From assembly GCF_037204085.1 (NCBI RefSeq), contig NZ_JBBCBW010000007.1:62001-126000 (forward strand): DNA of 64,000 nucleotides, read 5' to 3'. The position numbers were made by a program, and so were the translations under genes. Source of the stretch: Variovorax sp037204085. GTDB taxonomy: Bacteria; Pseudomonadota; Gammaproteobacteria; Burkholderiales; Burkholderiaceae_C. Positions 45,348-54,553 of this stretch are shown here, piece after piece (the stretch's first letter is position 1; the number at the start of each line of letters is the position of its first letter). Under the pieces are notes generated by a model. That model searched no databases, was not told where the DNA came from, and saw nothing but the letters and a program-made list of their open reading frames with translations.

Positions 45348-46193
45348 ATGAACATCGTCGTCAACGAAGAACTCAAAGCCTATATAGATCCATTGACTCC
45401 GGAGGAGCACGAGGCGCTGGAGCGCAGCATCCTCACCGAGGGCTGCCGCGACGCGCTGGTGCTGTGGGGCGACGTGCTGGTGGACGGCCACAACCGCTAC
45501 GGCATTTGCCAGAAGCACGGCCTGCCGTTCCAGACGGTGCAGAACATGCGCTTCAAGACCATCGAGGACGTGCACCTCTGGATGATCGACCAGCACCTGG
45601 GCCGGCGCAGCATCTCCGACTTTCTTCGCGGCGTACTGGCACTGCGAAAGAAGGACATCGTCGACGAGCGCCGCGCACGCGCAATGGCCGACACGGCGCC
45701 GTCCGACGACGGCGCGCCGTTCGATGCCGACCCACCCGCCGCCGGATCGTCCGCTGACGACGCGCCCGCCCTGCCCCCGCCCGCACCGCTGAGCAGCCGC
45801 GAAGCCATTGCACGCGCCGCGCGGCTCAGCAGCAACCAGGTGGTGATGATCGAGAAGATCCAGAAGCAGGCCGCGCCTGAATTGGTCGCAGCCGTGAAGT
45901 CGGGCGTCATTTCCATCAACACCGCGGCGGCGGTGGCCAGCCTGCCCGCTGAAGAGCAGGTTTCTGCCGCGAACGCGGGCAAGGACGAACTCAAGCAGGC
46001 CGCCAAGCGGGTTCGCGAAGCCAAGCGCAAGCCGCGCGAGGAGGCTGCGGAGTCGGCTGAATCGAACACGGCCGACCAGCCGGCAAAGGCCGACGCGCTC
46101 CTGCTGCTGGAGCAGCGCGTGGCAGAACTCACGGCCGAGAACGACGCCTTGCGCAAGCAGGTCGCCGAACTGCAGGCGCAGCTGGCGAGCTGA
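45348..46193 (+). CDS. ParB/Srx-N-like protein with C-terminal coiled coil
   Basis: A 281-residue protein. Residues 1-80 (YIDPLTPEEHEALERSILTE, DALVLWGDVLVDGHNRYGIC) look like a ParB-type N-terminal domain with the DGHNR box. A Pro/Ala/Asp-rich linker follows, then a helix-rich part (ARAARLSSNQVVMIEKIQKQ, SGVISINTAAAVASLP) like the HTH-type region of plasmid partition proteins, then a heptad coiled coil (LEQRVAELTAENDALRKQVAEL). No parA gene and no parS-like repeats are near, so chromosome or plasmid partition is unproven; it may be a solitary DNA-binding regulator. Confidence 0.65.
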   Translation: MNIVVNEELKAYIDPLTPEEHEALERSILTEGCRDALVLWGDVLVDGHNRYGICQKHGLPFQTVQNMRFKTIEDVHLWMIDQHLGRRSISDFLRGVLALRKKDIVDERRARAMADTAPSDDGAPFDADPPAAGSSADDAPALPPPAPLSSREAIARAARLSSNQVVMIEKIQKQAAPELVAAVKSGVISINTAAAVASLPAEEQVSAANAGKDELKQAAKRVREAKRKPREEAAESAESNTADQPAKADALLLLEQRVAELTAENDALRKQVAELQAQLAS

Positions 46194-46226
46194 TCAAAAC
46201 GTGCCGGCTGCCTGCAGCCGGTTCTC

Positions 46227-47180
46227 TCAGCGCCGCTGAGCCGGCAGTTTTCCGAGCGATTCCTCAAAGAACTGAAGCAGCGCCTGGACGCGCGCCGTGC
46301 GGCCCTGCCGCGTGGGCACCAGCGCCGTCACGGGCGCACTGTCGAGCGCCCAATCGGGCAGCACCCGCACCAGGGTTCCGCGGGCAATCGACTCCGCGGC
46401 ATCCCACTCGGACCGCAGCACCAGGCCAAGGCCCTGCTCGGCCCACTCGCGCGCCACGGTGCCGTCGTTCGAGGTGTAGCTGGGCACGATGCGCACCGTT
46501 TCGCGCGGCTTCTGCCGCCGCGCGGCATCGAGCACCTTTGCCTTGCCCGAAGCCTTTGCTACGGGCCGGTGGAAATGCCACAGCGTCACGTCTTCCTCGT
46601 TCTCGCGGATGCTGATGCAGCAGTGCTTCAGCAAGTCGCGCGGCTCGCTGGGCGTTCCGTGTGTGCGCAAGTAACCCGGGCTGGCGCACAGCCAGCGCTC
46701 ATTGAAGGCGAGCGTGCGCGCAACCCACGACGAATCGCGCACCGTGCCAATGTGAATCACCACGTCCGAATCGTGCCGGTCGGGCCACGGCGTTTCCCTC
46801 AGGTCGAGCTGAAGGCCCAGCGAGGGATGCAGCCGCGCAAAGCGCGCGAGCATCGGCGCGATGCGCTGCCTTCCATAACCGAAGGGCGCCGCAATGCGCA
46901 GCGTGCCGGTCAAGCGGCGGTCGTTGCGCTGGAACGATTGCGGCAGAGCCTCGAGCCCCGCCAGCAACGCCGCCGCCTCGCGCGCAAAGCGCTCGCCCTC
47001 GGCCGTGAGGCTCAGGCGCCTTGCGGTGCGAACCGCCAGAGCGACATCGAGCGTGGCCTCCAGCTTGCGTAGCCGCATCGACAACGCGGGTGGCGTGACG
47101 TTCAACGCGCGCGCGGCCGCGCTCAGCGAAGGTGCTTGCGCGAGCGCTGCGGCAAGTTGCAGGTCTTCGATGCGGAGCAT
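46227..47180 (-). CDS. LysR-family transcriptional regulator
   Basis: A 317-residue regulator with the N-terminal winged HTH (LAAALAQAPSLSAAARALNV, TPPALSMRLRKLEATL) and the type-2 periplasmic-binding-like effector domain (LTGTLRIAAPFGYGRQRIAPM onward). It is transcribed away from the DSD1-type enzyme gene with a 71-base shared promoter region, the usual arrangement for a LysR regulator and its target. The effector is unknown; a D-amino acid or hydroxy-amino acid is plausible from the neighbour. Confidence 0.92.
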   Translation of the reverse strand: MLRIEDLQLAAALAQAPSLSAAARALNVTPPALSMRLRKLEATLDVALAVRTARRLSLTAEGERFAREAAALLAGLEALPQSFQRNDRRLTGTLRIAAPFGYGRQRIAPMLARFARLHPSLGLQLDLRETPWPDRHDSDVVIHIGTVRDSSWVARTLAFNERWLCASPGYLRTHGTPSEPRDLLKHCCISIRENEEDVTLWHFHRPVAKASGKAKVLDAARRQKPRETVRIVPSYTSNDGTVAREWAEQGLGLVLRSEWDAAESIARGTLVRVLPDWALDSAPVTALVPTRQGRTARVQALLQFFEESLGKLPAQRR

Positions 47181-47190
47181 TCAGCTGTAC

Positions 47191-47215
47191 TTAACGATTG
47201 TTGTAGTTTTATTAA
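47191..47215. promoter_or_regulatory. AT-rich divergent promoter/operator between LysR and DSD1-type genes
   Basis: The stretch from TTAACGATTG to TTTTATTAA is the only AT-rich part of the 71-base intergenic region, with TTAA at both ends (47191-47194 and 47212-47215). It is where the LysR-type regulator would be expected to bind. No exact T-N11-A palindrome is obvious. Confidence 0.4.
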
Positions 47216-47251
47216 ACCACGCACGCCCCTCGAGTTACTACAGTCAGGCCC

Positions 47252-48394
47252 ATGAACACACCATCGCAACTTGCCACGCTCGACACGCCGGCCGCCCTCA
47301 TCGACCTGCCGCGCATGCAGCACAACATCGACCGCATGCAGGCGCGCATGAACGCGCTGTCCGTGCGTTTTCGCCCGCATGTGAAGACCACCAAGTGCAC
47401 GCCGGTCGTGCGCGCCCAGCTGGCTGCGGGCGCGCAGGGCATCACCGTTTCCACGCTCAAGGAGGCGGAGCAGTTCTTCGCCGACGGCATCACAAACATC
47501 CTCTATGCGGTCGGCATGGCGCAGCACCGGCTGCCGCAGGCACTCGCGCTGCGCCGCAAGGGCTGCGACCTGAAGATCATCACGGACAGCCCGGCTTCGG
47601 CCGCGGCAATCGCCGAGTTCGGCCGTGTGCATGGCGAGGTGTTCGAGGTGTGGATCGAGATCGACACCGACGGCCACCGCTCCGGCATCAAGCCCGACGA
47701 AGCGGCGCTGCTCGAAGCAGGAAGCGCCTTGCACGCGGGCGGCATGCGGCTCGGCGGCGTGCTCACGCATGCGGGCTCCAGCTACGAACTCGACGCGCCC
47801 GAGGCATTGGCCGCCATGGCCGAGCAGGAGCGCGCGGGCTGCGTGCACGCGGCCGAGCGCCTGCGCGCCGCGGGCCTGCCCTGCCCGGTGGTCAGCGTCG
47901 GCTCCACGCCTACTGCGCTGCATGCGCAACAACTCGACGGCGTGACCGAAGTGCGCGCCGGCGTGTATGTGTTCTTCGATCTGGTGATGAAGAACATCGG
48001 CGTCTGCACAGCCGCGGACATTGCGCTGAGCGTGCTCACGACGGTGATCGGCCACCAGCCGGACAAGGGCTGGGCCATCGTCGACGCAGGCTGGATGGCG
48101 ATGAGCCGCGACCGCGGCACGCAGAAGCAGAAGCGCGACTACGGCTACGGCCAGGTTTGCGGCGTTAATGGCGAACCGATCGACGGCTATGTGCTGAGCG
48201 GCGCCAACCAGGAGCACGGCATCCTCTCGCGCGAAGGCACGCCCGACACAGGCATTGCAACGCGCTTTCCCATCGGCACGCAGCTGCGCATACTACCCAA
48301 CCACGCCTGCGCCACCGGCGCGCAGTTTCCGCAGTACCACGCGGTGGCGCAAGACGGAACACTCGCAACCTGGAGCCGGCTCCACGGCTGGTAA
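47252..48394 (+). CDS. DSD1-family PLP-dependent enzyme (D-threonine aldolase / D-serine dehydratase-like)
   Basis: A 380-residue fold-type III PLP enzyme. The N-terminal alanine-racemase-like barrel begins LDTPAALIDLPRMQHNIDRM; the PLP lysine is in RPHVKTTK (about residue 49), and SVGSTPTA forms part of the phosphate site. The C-terminal barrel holds the metal-binding pair in PNHACAT. Members split D-threonine or D-3-hydroxyaspartate, or dehydrate D-serine, using PLP and a divalent metal. Exact substrate is not resolved. The LysR gene upstream and RidA downstream (11-base gap) suit an enzyme that gives reactive enamine/imine intermediates, which favours a dehydratase reaction. Confidence 0.88.
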   Translation: MNTPSQLATLDTPAALIDLPRMQHNIDRMQARMNALSVRFRPHVKTTKCTPVVRAQLAAGAQGITVSTLKEAEQFFADGITNILYAVGMAQHRLPQALALRRKGCDLKIITDSPASAAAIAEFGRVHGEVFEVWIEIDTDGHRSGIKPDEAALLEAGSALHAGGMRLGGVLTHAGSSYELDAPEALAAMAEQERAGCVHAAERLRAAGLPCPVVSVGSTPTALHAQQLDGVTEVRAGVYVFFDLVMKNIGVCTAADIALSVLTTVIGHQPDKGWAIVDAGWMAMSRDRGTQKQKRDYGYGQVCGVNGEPIDGYVLSGANQEHGILSREGTPDTGIATRFPIGTQLRILPNHACATGAQFPQYHAVAQDGTLATWSRLHGW

Positions 48395-48405
48395 GAAAGA
48401 ACCAC

Positions 48406-48792
48406 ATGAAAAACATCGTTCGACCCATCGCGCCCGACAACTTGGCCGCACCGGGCGGGCACTACAGCCACGCCACCGTGGCCAACGGCTTCGTCTTCGT
48501 CTCCGGCCAACTACCCATTGCGCCCGGCGGTGGCAAGCTGACCGAGGCCTCGTTCGAAGAGCAGACGCGCCAGGTGCTCGACAACGTGAAGGTCGCATTG
48601 GTTGCGGCGGGGAGCGGCATCGACCGCCTGGTGCAGGTTCGCGTCTACCTTGACGCCATCGAGAACTGGCCGGCGTTCAACACTCTGTATGCGGAATGGG
48701 CCGGCGATGCGCGCCCGGCCCGCGCCATCGTGCCGACGGGGCCATTGCACTTCGGGTTCAAGGTCGAGGTAGAAGCCGTCGCCTTGGCCTAG
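48406..48792 (+). CDS. RidA family (YjgF/YER057c/UK114) enamine/imine deaminase
   Basis: A 128-residue protein of normal RidA length. Conserved pieces include YSHATVANGFVFVSGQLPI, QTRQVLDNVKVALVAAGSG, the VRVYLDAIENWPAFN stretch and the C-terminal PARAIVPTGPLHFGFKVEVE with its catalytic-type Arg. RidA proteins hydrolyse 2-aminoacrylate or related imines released by PLP dehydratases. Location directly after the DSD1-type enzyme gene suggests that it handles that enzyme's intermediate. Confidence 0.93.
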   Translation: MKNIVRPIAPDNLAAPGGHYSHATVANGFVFVSGQLPIAPGGGKLTEASFEEQTRQVLDNVKVALVAAGSGIDRLVQVRVYLDAIENWPAFNTLYAEWAGDARPARAIVPTGPLHFGFKVEVEAVALA

Positions 48793-48849
48793 TTCAGGCA
48801 CTCGAAGACGAAGCGCCGCCTTGTCTGCCAATGGCATACTGGAAGCGCC

Positions 48850-49944
48850 ATGAAACACTCGCGAGATGCCCTCTCCGCGCCGTTCGGCCAACGGCGGAGT
48901 TCTCGCGGAAAAAGCCGGCGCAGTCCGTGGAAAGAAGCCCTTCTCTTCATTGGCTCCATGCTCGTTGCGGCCTCTCCTGCCGCAGCCCAGGCAACTGGTC
49001 CGAAAGAATGCCGCACGCCACGCAACGCAGACTTTCCCCGCCTCGATCGCATCCATGTGCGCGATGAGTTCCGCATCTTCTACACGCTGGATGGAGAGCA
49101 TGCGTTGCCCGATACCCGCGACGCCAACCGCAACGGCGTGCCCGACAAGGTCGAGGACGTGGCCACGCAATTGGTGGTGGGGCGGCGCATCTTCTCCGAG
49201 GTGATGGGCCTCACGCATCCGATGCGCCAGGCCCGCAATGCGCGCACCGCATCGATCGACGTCTTTCTGCTCAAGATGGAGAAAGGGAACGGCCGTTCCT
49301 ATGACGAAGCGACGAACTATCGCCTTGGCATTGATGGGCCCCAGGGGCACTGCGCATTGCGCATCGACCTGCTGAACAGCCATTCGAACCAGAACGTGTC
49401 GCCTGCGCACGAACTCTTCCACCAATACCAGTACGGCTACACCATGTTCAAGGCGCGCTGGCTCCTGGAGGGAACCGCGCGTTGGGCTGAATACGCATTG
49501 CGCGCCGGCGTGGGCGCGGAGCGGTCGCTGCCCGCCACCTTGCCGGCCCTGCAGGCGCAGGTGTTCGCCGAGAGTTACGCAGCCAGCGCAATGTGGAACC
49601 GTCTTGCATCGCTGCTGGACCCAGAGGGCGGGCTCGAGCTGCCGCCCGATCTGGCGCGTATTACCTATGTCGATGGCAGCCCGGTCGTCCGTGACAACCA
49701 GCTGCGCGGTGCGGCTTTCATGAAGGCGCTGTTCGAAGCGCTCGGTCCGCTGGACCGCCAGGTGTCGGCGCGAAATGGCTGGGCCGCTTTCGATTGGAAG
49801 GAGGAAGACCAGCGCTCGCCGGCACACGACGCAGAGATCTTCCGCGAGGTGCTGCAGGTGGTGCGTGCGCTGGCCAGGCGATCGGGCGCCGCCACCGCCG
49901 CGGAGATGCAAGCCTTCCTGGCGCTGCAGGCTACCCTGCCCTGA
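48850..49944 (+). CDS. Secreted putative zinc metallopeptidase (HExxH, gluzincin-like)
   Basis: A 364-residue exported protein. An Arg/Lys-rich N-region (RRSSRGKSRRSPWK) precedes a hydrophobic signal core ending SPAAAQA. The motif AHELFHQYQYGY at about residues 186-197 gives HExxH, and WLLEGTARWAEYAL about 15 residues later supplies a Glu as third zinc ligand, the layout of peptidase-MA-like gluzincins. Before this comes DANRNGVPDKVEDV, an Asp/Asn-rich loop like a calcium-binding site. The rest is not recognised. No immunity, secretion or substrate gene is near. Function as peptidase is inferred from the motif only. Confidence 0.7.
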   Translation: MKHSRDALSAPFGQRRSSRGKSRRSPWKEALLFIGSMLVAASPAAAQATGPKECRTPRNADFPRLDRIHVRDEFRIFYTLDGEHALPDTRDANRNGVPDKVEDVATQLVVGRRIFSEVMGLTHPMRQARNARTASIDVFLLKMEKGNGRSYDEATNYRLGIDGPQGHCALRIDLLNSHSNQNVSPAHELFHQYQYGYTMFKARWLLEGTARWAEYALRAGVGAERSLPATLPALQAQVFAESYAASAMWNRLASLLDPEGGLELPPDLARITYVDGSPVVRDNQLRGAAFMKALFEALGPLDRQVSARNGWAAFDWKEEDQRSPAHDAEIFREVLQVVRALARRSGAATAAEMQAFLALQATLP

Positions 49945-49967
49945 CGGGCGCGGCCACCGCGGTTGCG

Positions 49968-50210
49968 CTAAGCCGCAAACCCGTATGCCGCGGCCTTGCG
50001 AAGCGCGAAATCGGTGATGTCCTGGCGGTAGGTTTCCTCGGGCCTTCGCCCCGCGGCGGCGCGCGCGGCAAAGTCCACAAGGAAGTCTTGCGCCCACTCC
50101 TCGTAGAGCTTGTAGCGTTGGCGGTTGTCGCCCGGATAGTGCCTGGGGACAAGCGCTTCCGCGATGTCCACCAGGGGCACGATCAGGTCGAACTCCTGTC
50201 GTTCATGCAT
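49968..50210 (-). CDS. Small protein of unknown function downstream of the OmpA-barrel gene
   Basis: An 80-residue protein starting ATG 50210 (MHERQEFDLIVPLVDIAE). It is soluble and mostly helical by composition: EALVPRHYPGDNRQRYKLYE, EWAQDFLVDFAARAAAGRRP, ending DFALRKAAAYGFAA. No signal peptide or membrane helix. I do not recognise a family. It follows the large outer-membrane gene by 26 bases on the same strand and is probably the last gene of that operon. A long frame extending upstream through the barrel gene is a shadow. Confidence 0.55.
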   Translation of the reverse strand: MHERQEFDLIVPLVDIAEALVPRHYPGDNRQRYKLYEEWAQDFLVDFAARAAAGRRPEETYRQDITDFALRKAAAYGFAA

Positions 50211-50236
50211 GCACCGTTTCTCCTGTGACCGGTGCT

Positions 50237-53200
50237 TCAGAACTTGCCGAGCACGTTCAGGAACCATCCCTTGCTGCGATAGCTCATGTCGGTCAGGTTG
50301 TCGGAGTAGTCGGTGAAGTTGTAGCCCACACCCACCTTGAGGTTCTCGTTCACGTGGTAATAGGCGGCCGTGACCCAGCCGCTCTTGCGGTCCTTCAGCT
50401 CTTTGGCGCGCAGCGAGCGCCACTCGACCATCCAGTCCCAGTTGCGCACCAGCTTCCAGTCGACGCGCAGCACCGCCAGTTCGGCCGAGCTCTTGAACCA
50501 CGGCGCCGAGTTGTCGCGGCTCGCGCGCAGTTCGCCGCGGCGCCATGCGTACTTGCCGCCGACGGTCCAGCGCTCGTTGATGTCGTAGGTGGCATCGATC
50601 GCGAAGACGTGGCTGCGCTGCTGGTAGTCGATGCCGGTGGTCGACACGGTGCCCAGGCTCGAATCGAGCCCGCCCGCCGACACCACCTGGCCCGGCGACG
50701 AGAGGTCGTACAGGTAGGTGTACTTGAAGAGCAGGTTGAGCCGGTCGTCCAGCGCCGGGCGCAGTGCGTAGCCGAGCATTGCCTCCGTGTACTTGGCCGC
50801 GGCCAGCGCGCCGGTGCTGCTGTCGCTGTCGGCCCAGTTGAACTTGCCGACCCAGCGCGCGTCGTCGTTCACCTTCCACGAGAACGAGTTCTTCACGAGC
50901 CAGCTGGTGCGCGCTTCCGCCGTGGTGCGGTCCTTGCGGTACTCGAGGCCGCCGCTGTACTTGAGGCGCTCGCTCGAGTAGCCGGCGGTCAAAGCCACCG
51001 CCTCGCGGCGCGTGGCGCCCAGGGTTTCGGCGCCGACCCAGCCATTCTCGAAGTTCACGCCCAAGGTCCAGTTCGTGTCGGGCGCGTATTGCACGCCGTA
51101 GGCATGCGTGAGGCCCGGCTGCGTGCCGGTGGCATGGCGGTGCTCGGTGAACAGGGTGAGCCCGTCGCCCACGCGCGAGCGCACGCCCGTCACCAGGCTG
51201 CCGCCGCGGCCGATCAGGTTCTCGTCGGTGCGGCCGGTGTCCGCCACGTAGGTCATGTAGAGGTTGGAACGGTCGTCGAACTGGTAGTCGACACCGGCCT
51301 TGCCCGCAAGGCCGCCGTCGCCGGTGGAGAGCTCGCCGCGCAGCGCGAGCTTGTCGCTGACGCGGTAGCGCCCGCCGAAACCCAGCCGATCGTTGTCCAG
51401 CCGCGTGCCGGTGCGCCGCAGCGTCTTCTGCGCAAAGCCGTACAGGCTCCAGCGGTCGTTGCCGGTGTATTCCAGCTGCACGGCGGCATCGGCGCGCTCG
51501 CCGGAGACCGCCTGCGTGCTCGGCAGCGAGGGGCTGGTGATGAGCGAGTCGCCGGTCTTGTCGTCATAGCGCATGCCGAGGCCCAGCTTCCAGTCGGGCG
51601 ACAGGCGCAGGCCGTATTGCGCGTCGAGCACGCTGCTGTTGTAGCCGTCGCGTTCGTCGCGGCGGTCGGCCTTCAGGCGCAGCTCGCCGCCCTCGCCCTT
51701 TTCGCCGAAAGGCACGGCGGCCGACAGGCCGACCTGCCGCGTGGCGTTGCTGGCGTACTGGCCCGGTGCGGAGAAGCCTGCATCGCGCGACTGCGCATAG
51801 GCGCTGACGCGGCCGCCGCCCTTCATCTCGAAGTCGGCCAGGTCGGCTTGGCCTTCGAGGCGCCATGCGTTCGCATTGCCCGTGGGGCCGTTGCCAAGTG
51901 TCGTGCCCAGGGCGCCGCTGCGTCCGCTGAAGCTGAAGCCGCCGTCGAGCGAGTCGAGCTGCGCCGTGCCCGGACCCTTGCTGCGCGCGAACTCGCCCTT
52001 GAGGTAGGTGTTCTCGGTCTTGCGCAGCGTGATGTCCGCACCCGCCAGCCGCTGGTCGGCGCCGATCTGGTCTTGCCGCGACGCTGTCACGCCGACGCCC
52101 ACGTGGTCGTTGGCCCACCACGAGACACGGCCGCCAATGGCCAGCGTGTCGAGCGAGCTCGCGATCGGCGTGTATTCGTAGTCCACCACCAGGAAGGTCG
52201 GCATGCCCGTGAGGCCGCCGGCGCGCACCAGCGAGCCGTCGTCCGACAGGCTGGGCAGCGGCGCGGAGAGCAGCACGCGGCCCTGCAGGTAGTCGATCTC
52301 GTAGTCGGAGCTGGGCACCAGCTGCGTGCGCTTGAGCACGAAGCCGGAGTCGCGGTCGCGGATTTCGATGTTCACGCGCTCAGCGCCGCGCGTGATGTCC
52401 TGGTTGCGCAGGTAGTACAGCGAGCCGCCGGTGCCGCGGAATTCTTCGCGCGCCGCCAGCGTGCCCGGCTCGGCCGCGAAGGTATCGATCTTGAGCCGAG
52501 CCTCGCCGAAGGAGGTCGATTCGTCGCCCAGGTAGCGGCCATGAAAACCGTAGAGCCCGCGGCTCACGCGGGTGAGTTCGGTGTCGCCGAAGTTGAGCTT
52601 GAAGTTTCCCCACATCGCCTGCGACCGGCCGTCGTCCACGCGCAGGTAGAAGCGGCCCTGCGTGGGCGCGTCCTCGATGGTGGTGGAGTCGTCGCCGAAA
52701 GTGGTCCACGAATCTTCGGGGTCGAAGCGGCGGAACAGCGAGGTCGGATCCTTGCGGTCGAGGTTGCGGAACAGGTCCTTGAGCGGACGCTCCTCGGTGT
52801 CGACGCTGGCCGTGAGCGTCCAGCGGTCGTTGAGCTGGCCCTTGGCATAGCCCGCGATGCGGCCTTCGCTCCAGCCGCCACCGCCGTAGCGGTTCTTGTC
52901 GTTGGTCATGATCGCCGCCGGGCCGCTCACGCTGTTGCTGCCCACCGTCAGGTCGGCCTGGCCCACGAAGAACCAGTCGCTCGCGGGCAGGTCGAAGTCG
53001 CGGCGGTACGAGCGCGTGGCGCCCTGCGCATCGGTGACTGCAATTTCGCCGGTCTGCACGCGGCGCGGCACGAGCTGCTGGAACACGAAGCGGCCGTTGT
53101 CGTCCACCGGCACGGCAAAGCCGAGGGCGCGCACTTTTTCGCCGGGGCGAATGGCCGCGCCGCTGGCGGTGACGGTGCCGGCCGCCAGCGGAATGTTGGC

Positions 53201-54553
53201 AATGGCGATGTTGTTCTGGCCGTAGGCGCGCAGCAGTTCGCGCGCCGGATCGGGCGTGGTCGTTTCGGGCGCGTGGCGCTCGGCCACGGTGAGCGAAAGA
53301 TCGTCCGTCTCGTCGAACCGGCCTTGCCGGTCGTACACGCGCAAGCGGTAGTAGAGCTTGCCGCCGGCGCCATCGGCCAAGCGGTCGAGCAGGCCCGCGG
53401 GCGCCTGCCATTCGCCGCGCATCGCGGTGTCCAGAGGCAGCGTGGCGAGCAGGCGGCGCTGCATCACGTCGTTGGCCGTGAAGATGCGCAGCTCGGCCTT
53501 GGCGGTGAACAGCAGGTAGTTGCTGTAGCCCGCAAAGCGCACGGTGTCGCCGGCCACCACGGTGGTGGGCCAGGCGGCGGCGCTCAGGCGGCGCGGCTGC
53601 GAGAGGTTGTCGTACTGCAGGCGCAGCTGGTTGCGTTCGAGCTGCACGTCGACGCAGCGCTGGCGGTCGGCGCTGGTGGCGCCCTCGCCGCCGGGCGCAG
53701 CGGCGCCCTTGCCGTCGAGCAACTGGCCGTCCACGCTCAGGCGCAGCGGCGCATCGTCGGTGCCAATGGCGGTGAAGGTGCGGCACACGCCGGGGTCGGC
53801 CGGCGCCGCGGCGGGCGCACTCGCCACAGCGGGCGCCGCATCGGTCCAGTACACGCGCACTTCGACGCGCCGGTTGGCGGGCCAGTTGAGGGGATCGGAC
53901 GCAGGCGCCGCAACGGGTTCGTCAGGGCCGCGGGAGCTTGCAGCCGCCGCGGATTCAGGCAGGCCAAGGCGCCCTGTGAGGTAGCGCGCCACCTGCTGCG
54001 CACGTGCCAGTCCCAGGGCGTGGTTGTCGGCAAAACGCTCTCGCGACCTGGCGCTCAGCGGCTGCGCGTCGGTATGGCCCACTATCTCGAAGCGCAGCCT
54101 TTCGCGGCCCTTCACCAGGCCCGCGATGCGGTCGAGCTGCGCCCGGTCCGCCGACGCCAGTAGATCGGAGCCCGACGCGAACTGCGGCGTCTCGGTTTCG
54201 CTGCGCTCCGTGGCCGCGGGGGCGGCCGGTGCGGCAACAGTGGCCGGGGTCGTCGCCGCCGGCTCGCGTGCATCGCCGAGCACGAAGGTGGCCTTGGGCA
54301 GCTCGCGCTCGCCGCTGCGCGGCAGGTGGCGCGTGCCGTCGATGTCCACCGCGCGCGGGTCGGCCGCGGCATGGTCGAGCATGCGGCCGCGCACGGCGGT
54401 TTCCTGTGCCGCGGCAAGCCCCATGGCCATGCAGGCTGCGGTGACGGCGCCCGCAAGGGCGATACGCTTCGGAAGCTTTCTCATATCGGCTCGCTTGAAC
54501 GGGTTCTTCGGTGTCAGGTGGCTTTTCATGGCGTTCACTCGTTCTCGCGTCAT
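50237..54553 (-). CDS. Large outer-membrane protein: OmpA-like domain plus C-terminal beta-barrel, partner of the repeat protein
   Basis: A 1438-residue exported protein. From ATG 54553 (overlapping the previous stop as ATGA) there is a long N-region; the signal peptide proper is RKLPKRIALAGAVTAACMAM, so ATG 54529 or 54484 are possible starts. An OmpA-like peptidoglycan-binding domain lies at about 120-255 (LRFEIVGHTDAQPLSARSRE, RAQQVARYLTGRL, WPANRRVEVRVYW). A middle region has Ig-like/beta modules. From about residue 690 to the end come alternating strands with Tyr/Trp turns (FEMKGGGRVSAYAQSRDAGF, NDRWSLYGFAQKTLRR), ending GWFLNVLGKF with a terminal Phe, typical of BAM substrates. It probably anchors to peptidoglycan and displays or secretes the adjacent DUF11/SdrD repeat protein; that pairing is inference. 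Confidence 0.85.
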   Translation of the reverse strand: MTRERVNAMKSHLTPKNPFKRADMRKLPKRIALAGAVTAACMAMGLAAAQETAVRGRMLDHAAADPRAVDIDGTRHLPRSGERELPKATFVLGDAREPAATTPATVAAPAAPAATERSETETPQFASGSDLLASADRAQLDRIAGLVKGRERLRFEIVGHTDAQPLSARSRERFADNHALGLARAQQVARYLTGRLGLPESAAAASSRGPDEPVAAPASDPLNWPANRRVEVRVYWTDAAPAVASAPAAAPADPGVCRTFTAIGTDDAPLRLSVDGQLLDGKGAAAPGGEGATSADRQRCVDVQLERNQLRLQYDNLSQPRRLSAAAWPTTVVAGDTVRFAGYSNYLLFTAKAELRIFTANDVMQRRLLATLPLDTAMRGEWQAPAGLLDRLADGAGGKLYYRLRVYDRQGRFDETDDLSLTVAERHAPETTTPDPARELLRAYGQNNIAIANIPLAAGTVTASGAAIRPGEKVRALGFAVPVDDNGRFVFQQLVPRRVQTGEIAVTDAQGATRSYRRDFDLPASDWFFVGQADLTVGSNSVSGPAAIMTNDKNRYGGGGWSEGRIAGYAKGQLNDRWTLTASVDTEERPLKDLFRNLDRKDPTSLFRRFDPEDSWTTFGDDSTTIEDAPTQGRFYLRVDDGRSQAMWGNFKLNFGDTELTRVSRGLYGFHGRYLGDESTSFGEARLKIDTFAAEPGTLAAREEFRGTGGSLYYLRNQDITRGAERVNIEIRDRDSGFVLKRTQLVPSSDYEIDYLQGRVLLSAPLPSLSDDGSLVRAGGLTGMPTFLVVDYEYTPIASSLDTLAIGGRVSWWANDHVGVGVTASRQDQIGADQRLAGADITLRKTENTYLKGEFARSKGPGTAQLDSLDGGFSFSGRSGALGTTLGNGPTGNANAWRLEGQADLADFEMKGGGRVSAYAQSRDAGFSAPGQYASNATRQVGLSAAVPFGEKGEGGELRLKADRRDERDGYNSSVLDAQYGLRLSPDWKLGLGMRYDDKTGDSLITSPSLPSTQAVSGERADAAVQLEYTGNDRWSLYGFAQKTLRRTGTRLDNDRLGFGGRYRVSDKLALRGELSTGDGGLAGKAGVDYQFDDRSNLYMTYVADTGRTDENLIGRGGSLVTGVRSRVGDGLTLFTEHRHATGTQPGLTHAYGVQYAPDTNWTLGVNFENGWVGAETLGATRREAVALTAGYSSERLKYSGGLEYRKDRTTAEARTSWLVKNSFSWKVNDDARWVGKFNWADSDSSTGALAAAKYTEAMLGYALRPALDDRLNLLFKYTYLYDLSSPGQVVSAGGLDSSLGTVSTTGIDYQQRSHVFAIDATYDINERWTVGGKYAWRRGELRASRDNSAPWFKSSAELAVLRVDWKLVRNWDWMVEWRSLRAKELKDRKSGWVTAAYYHVNENLKVGVGYNFTDYSDNLTDMSYRSKGWFLNVLGKF

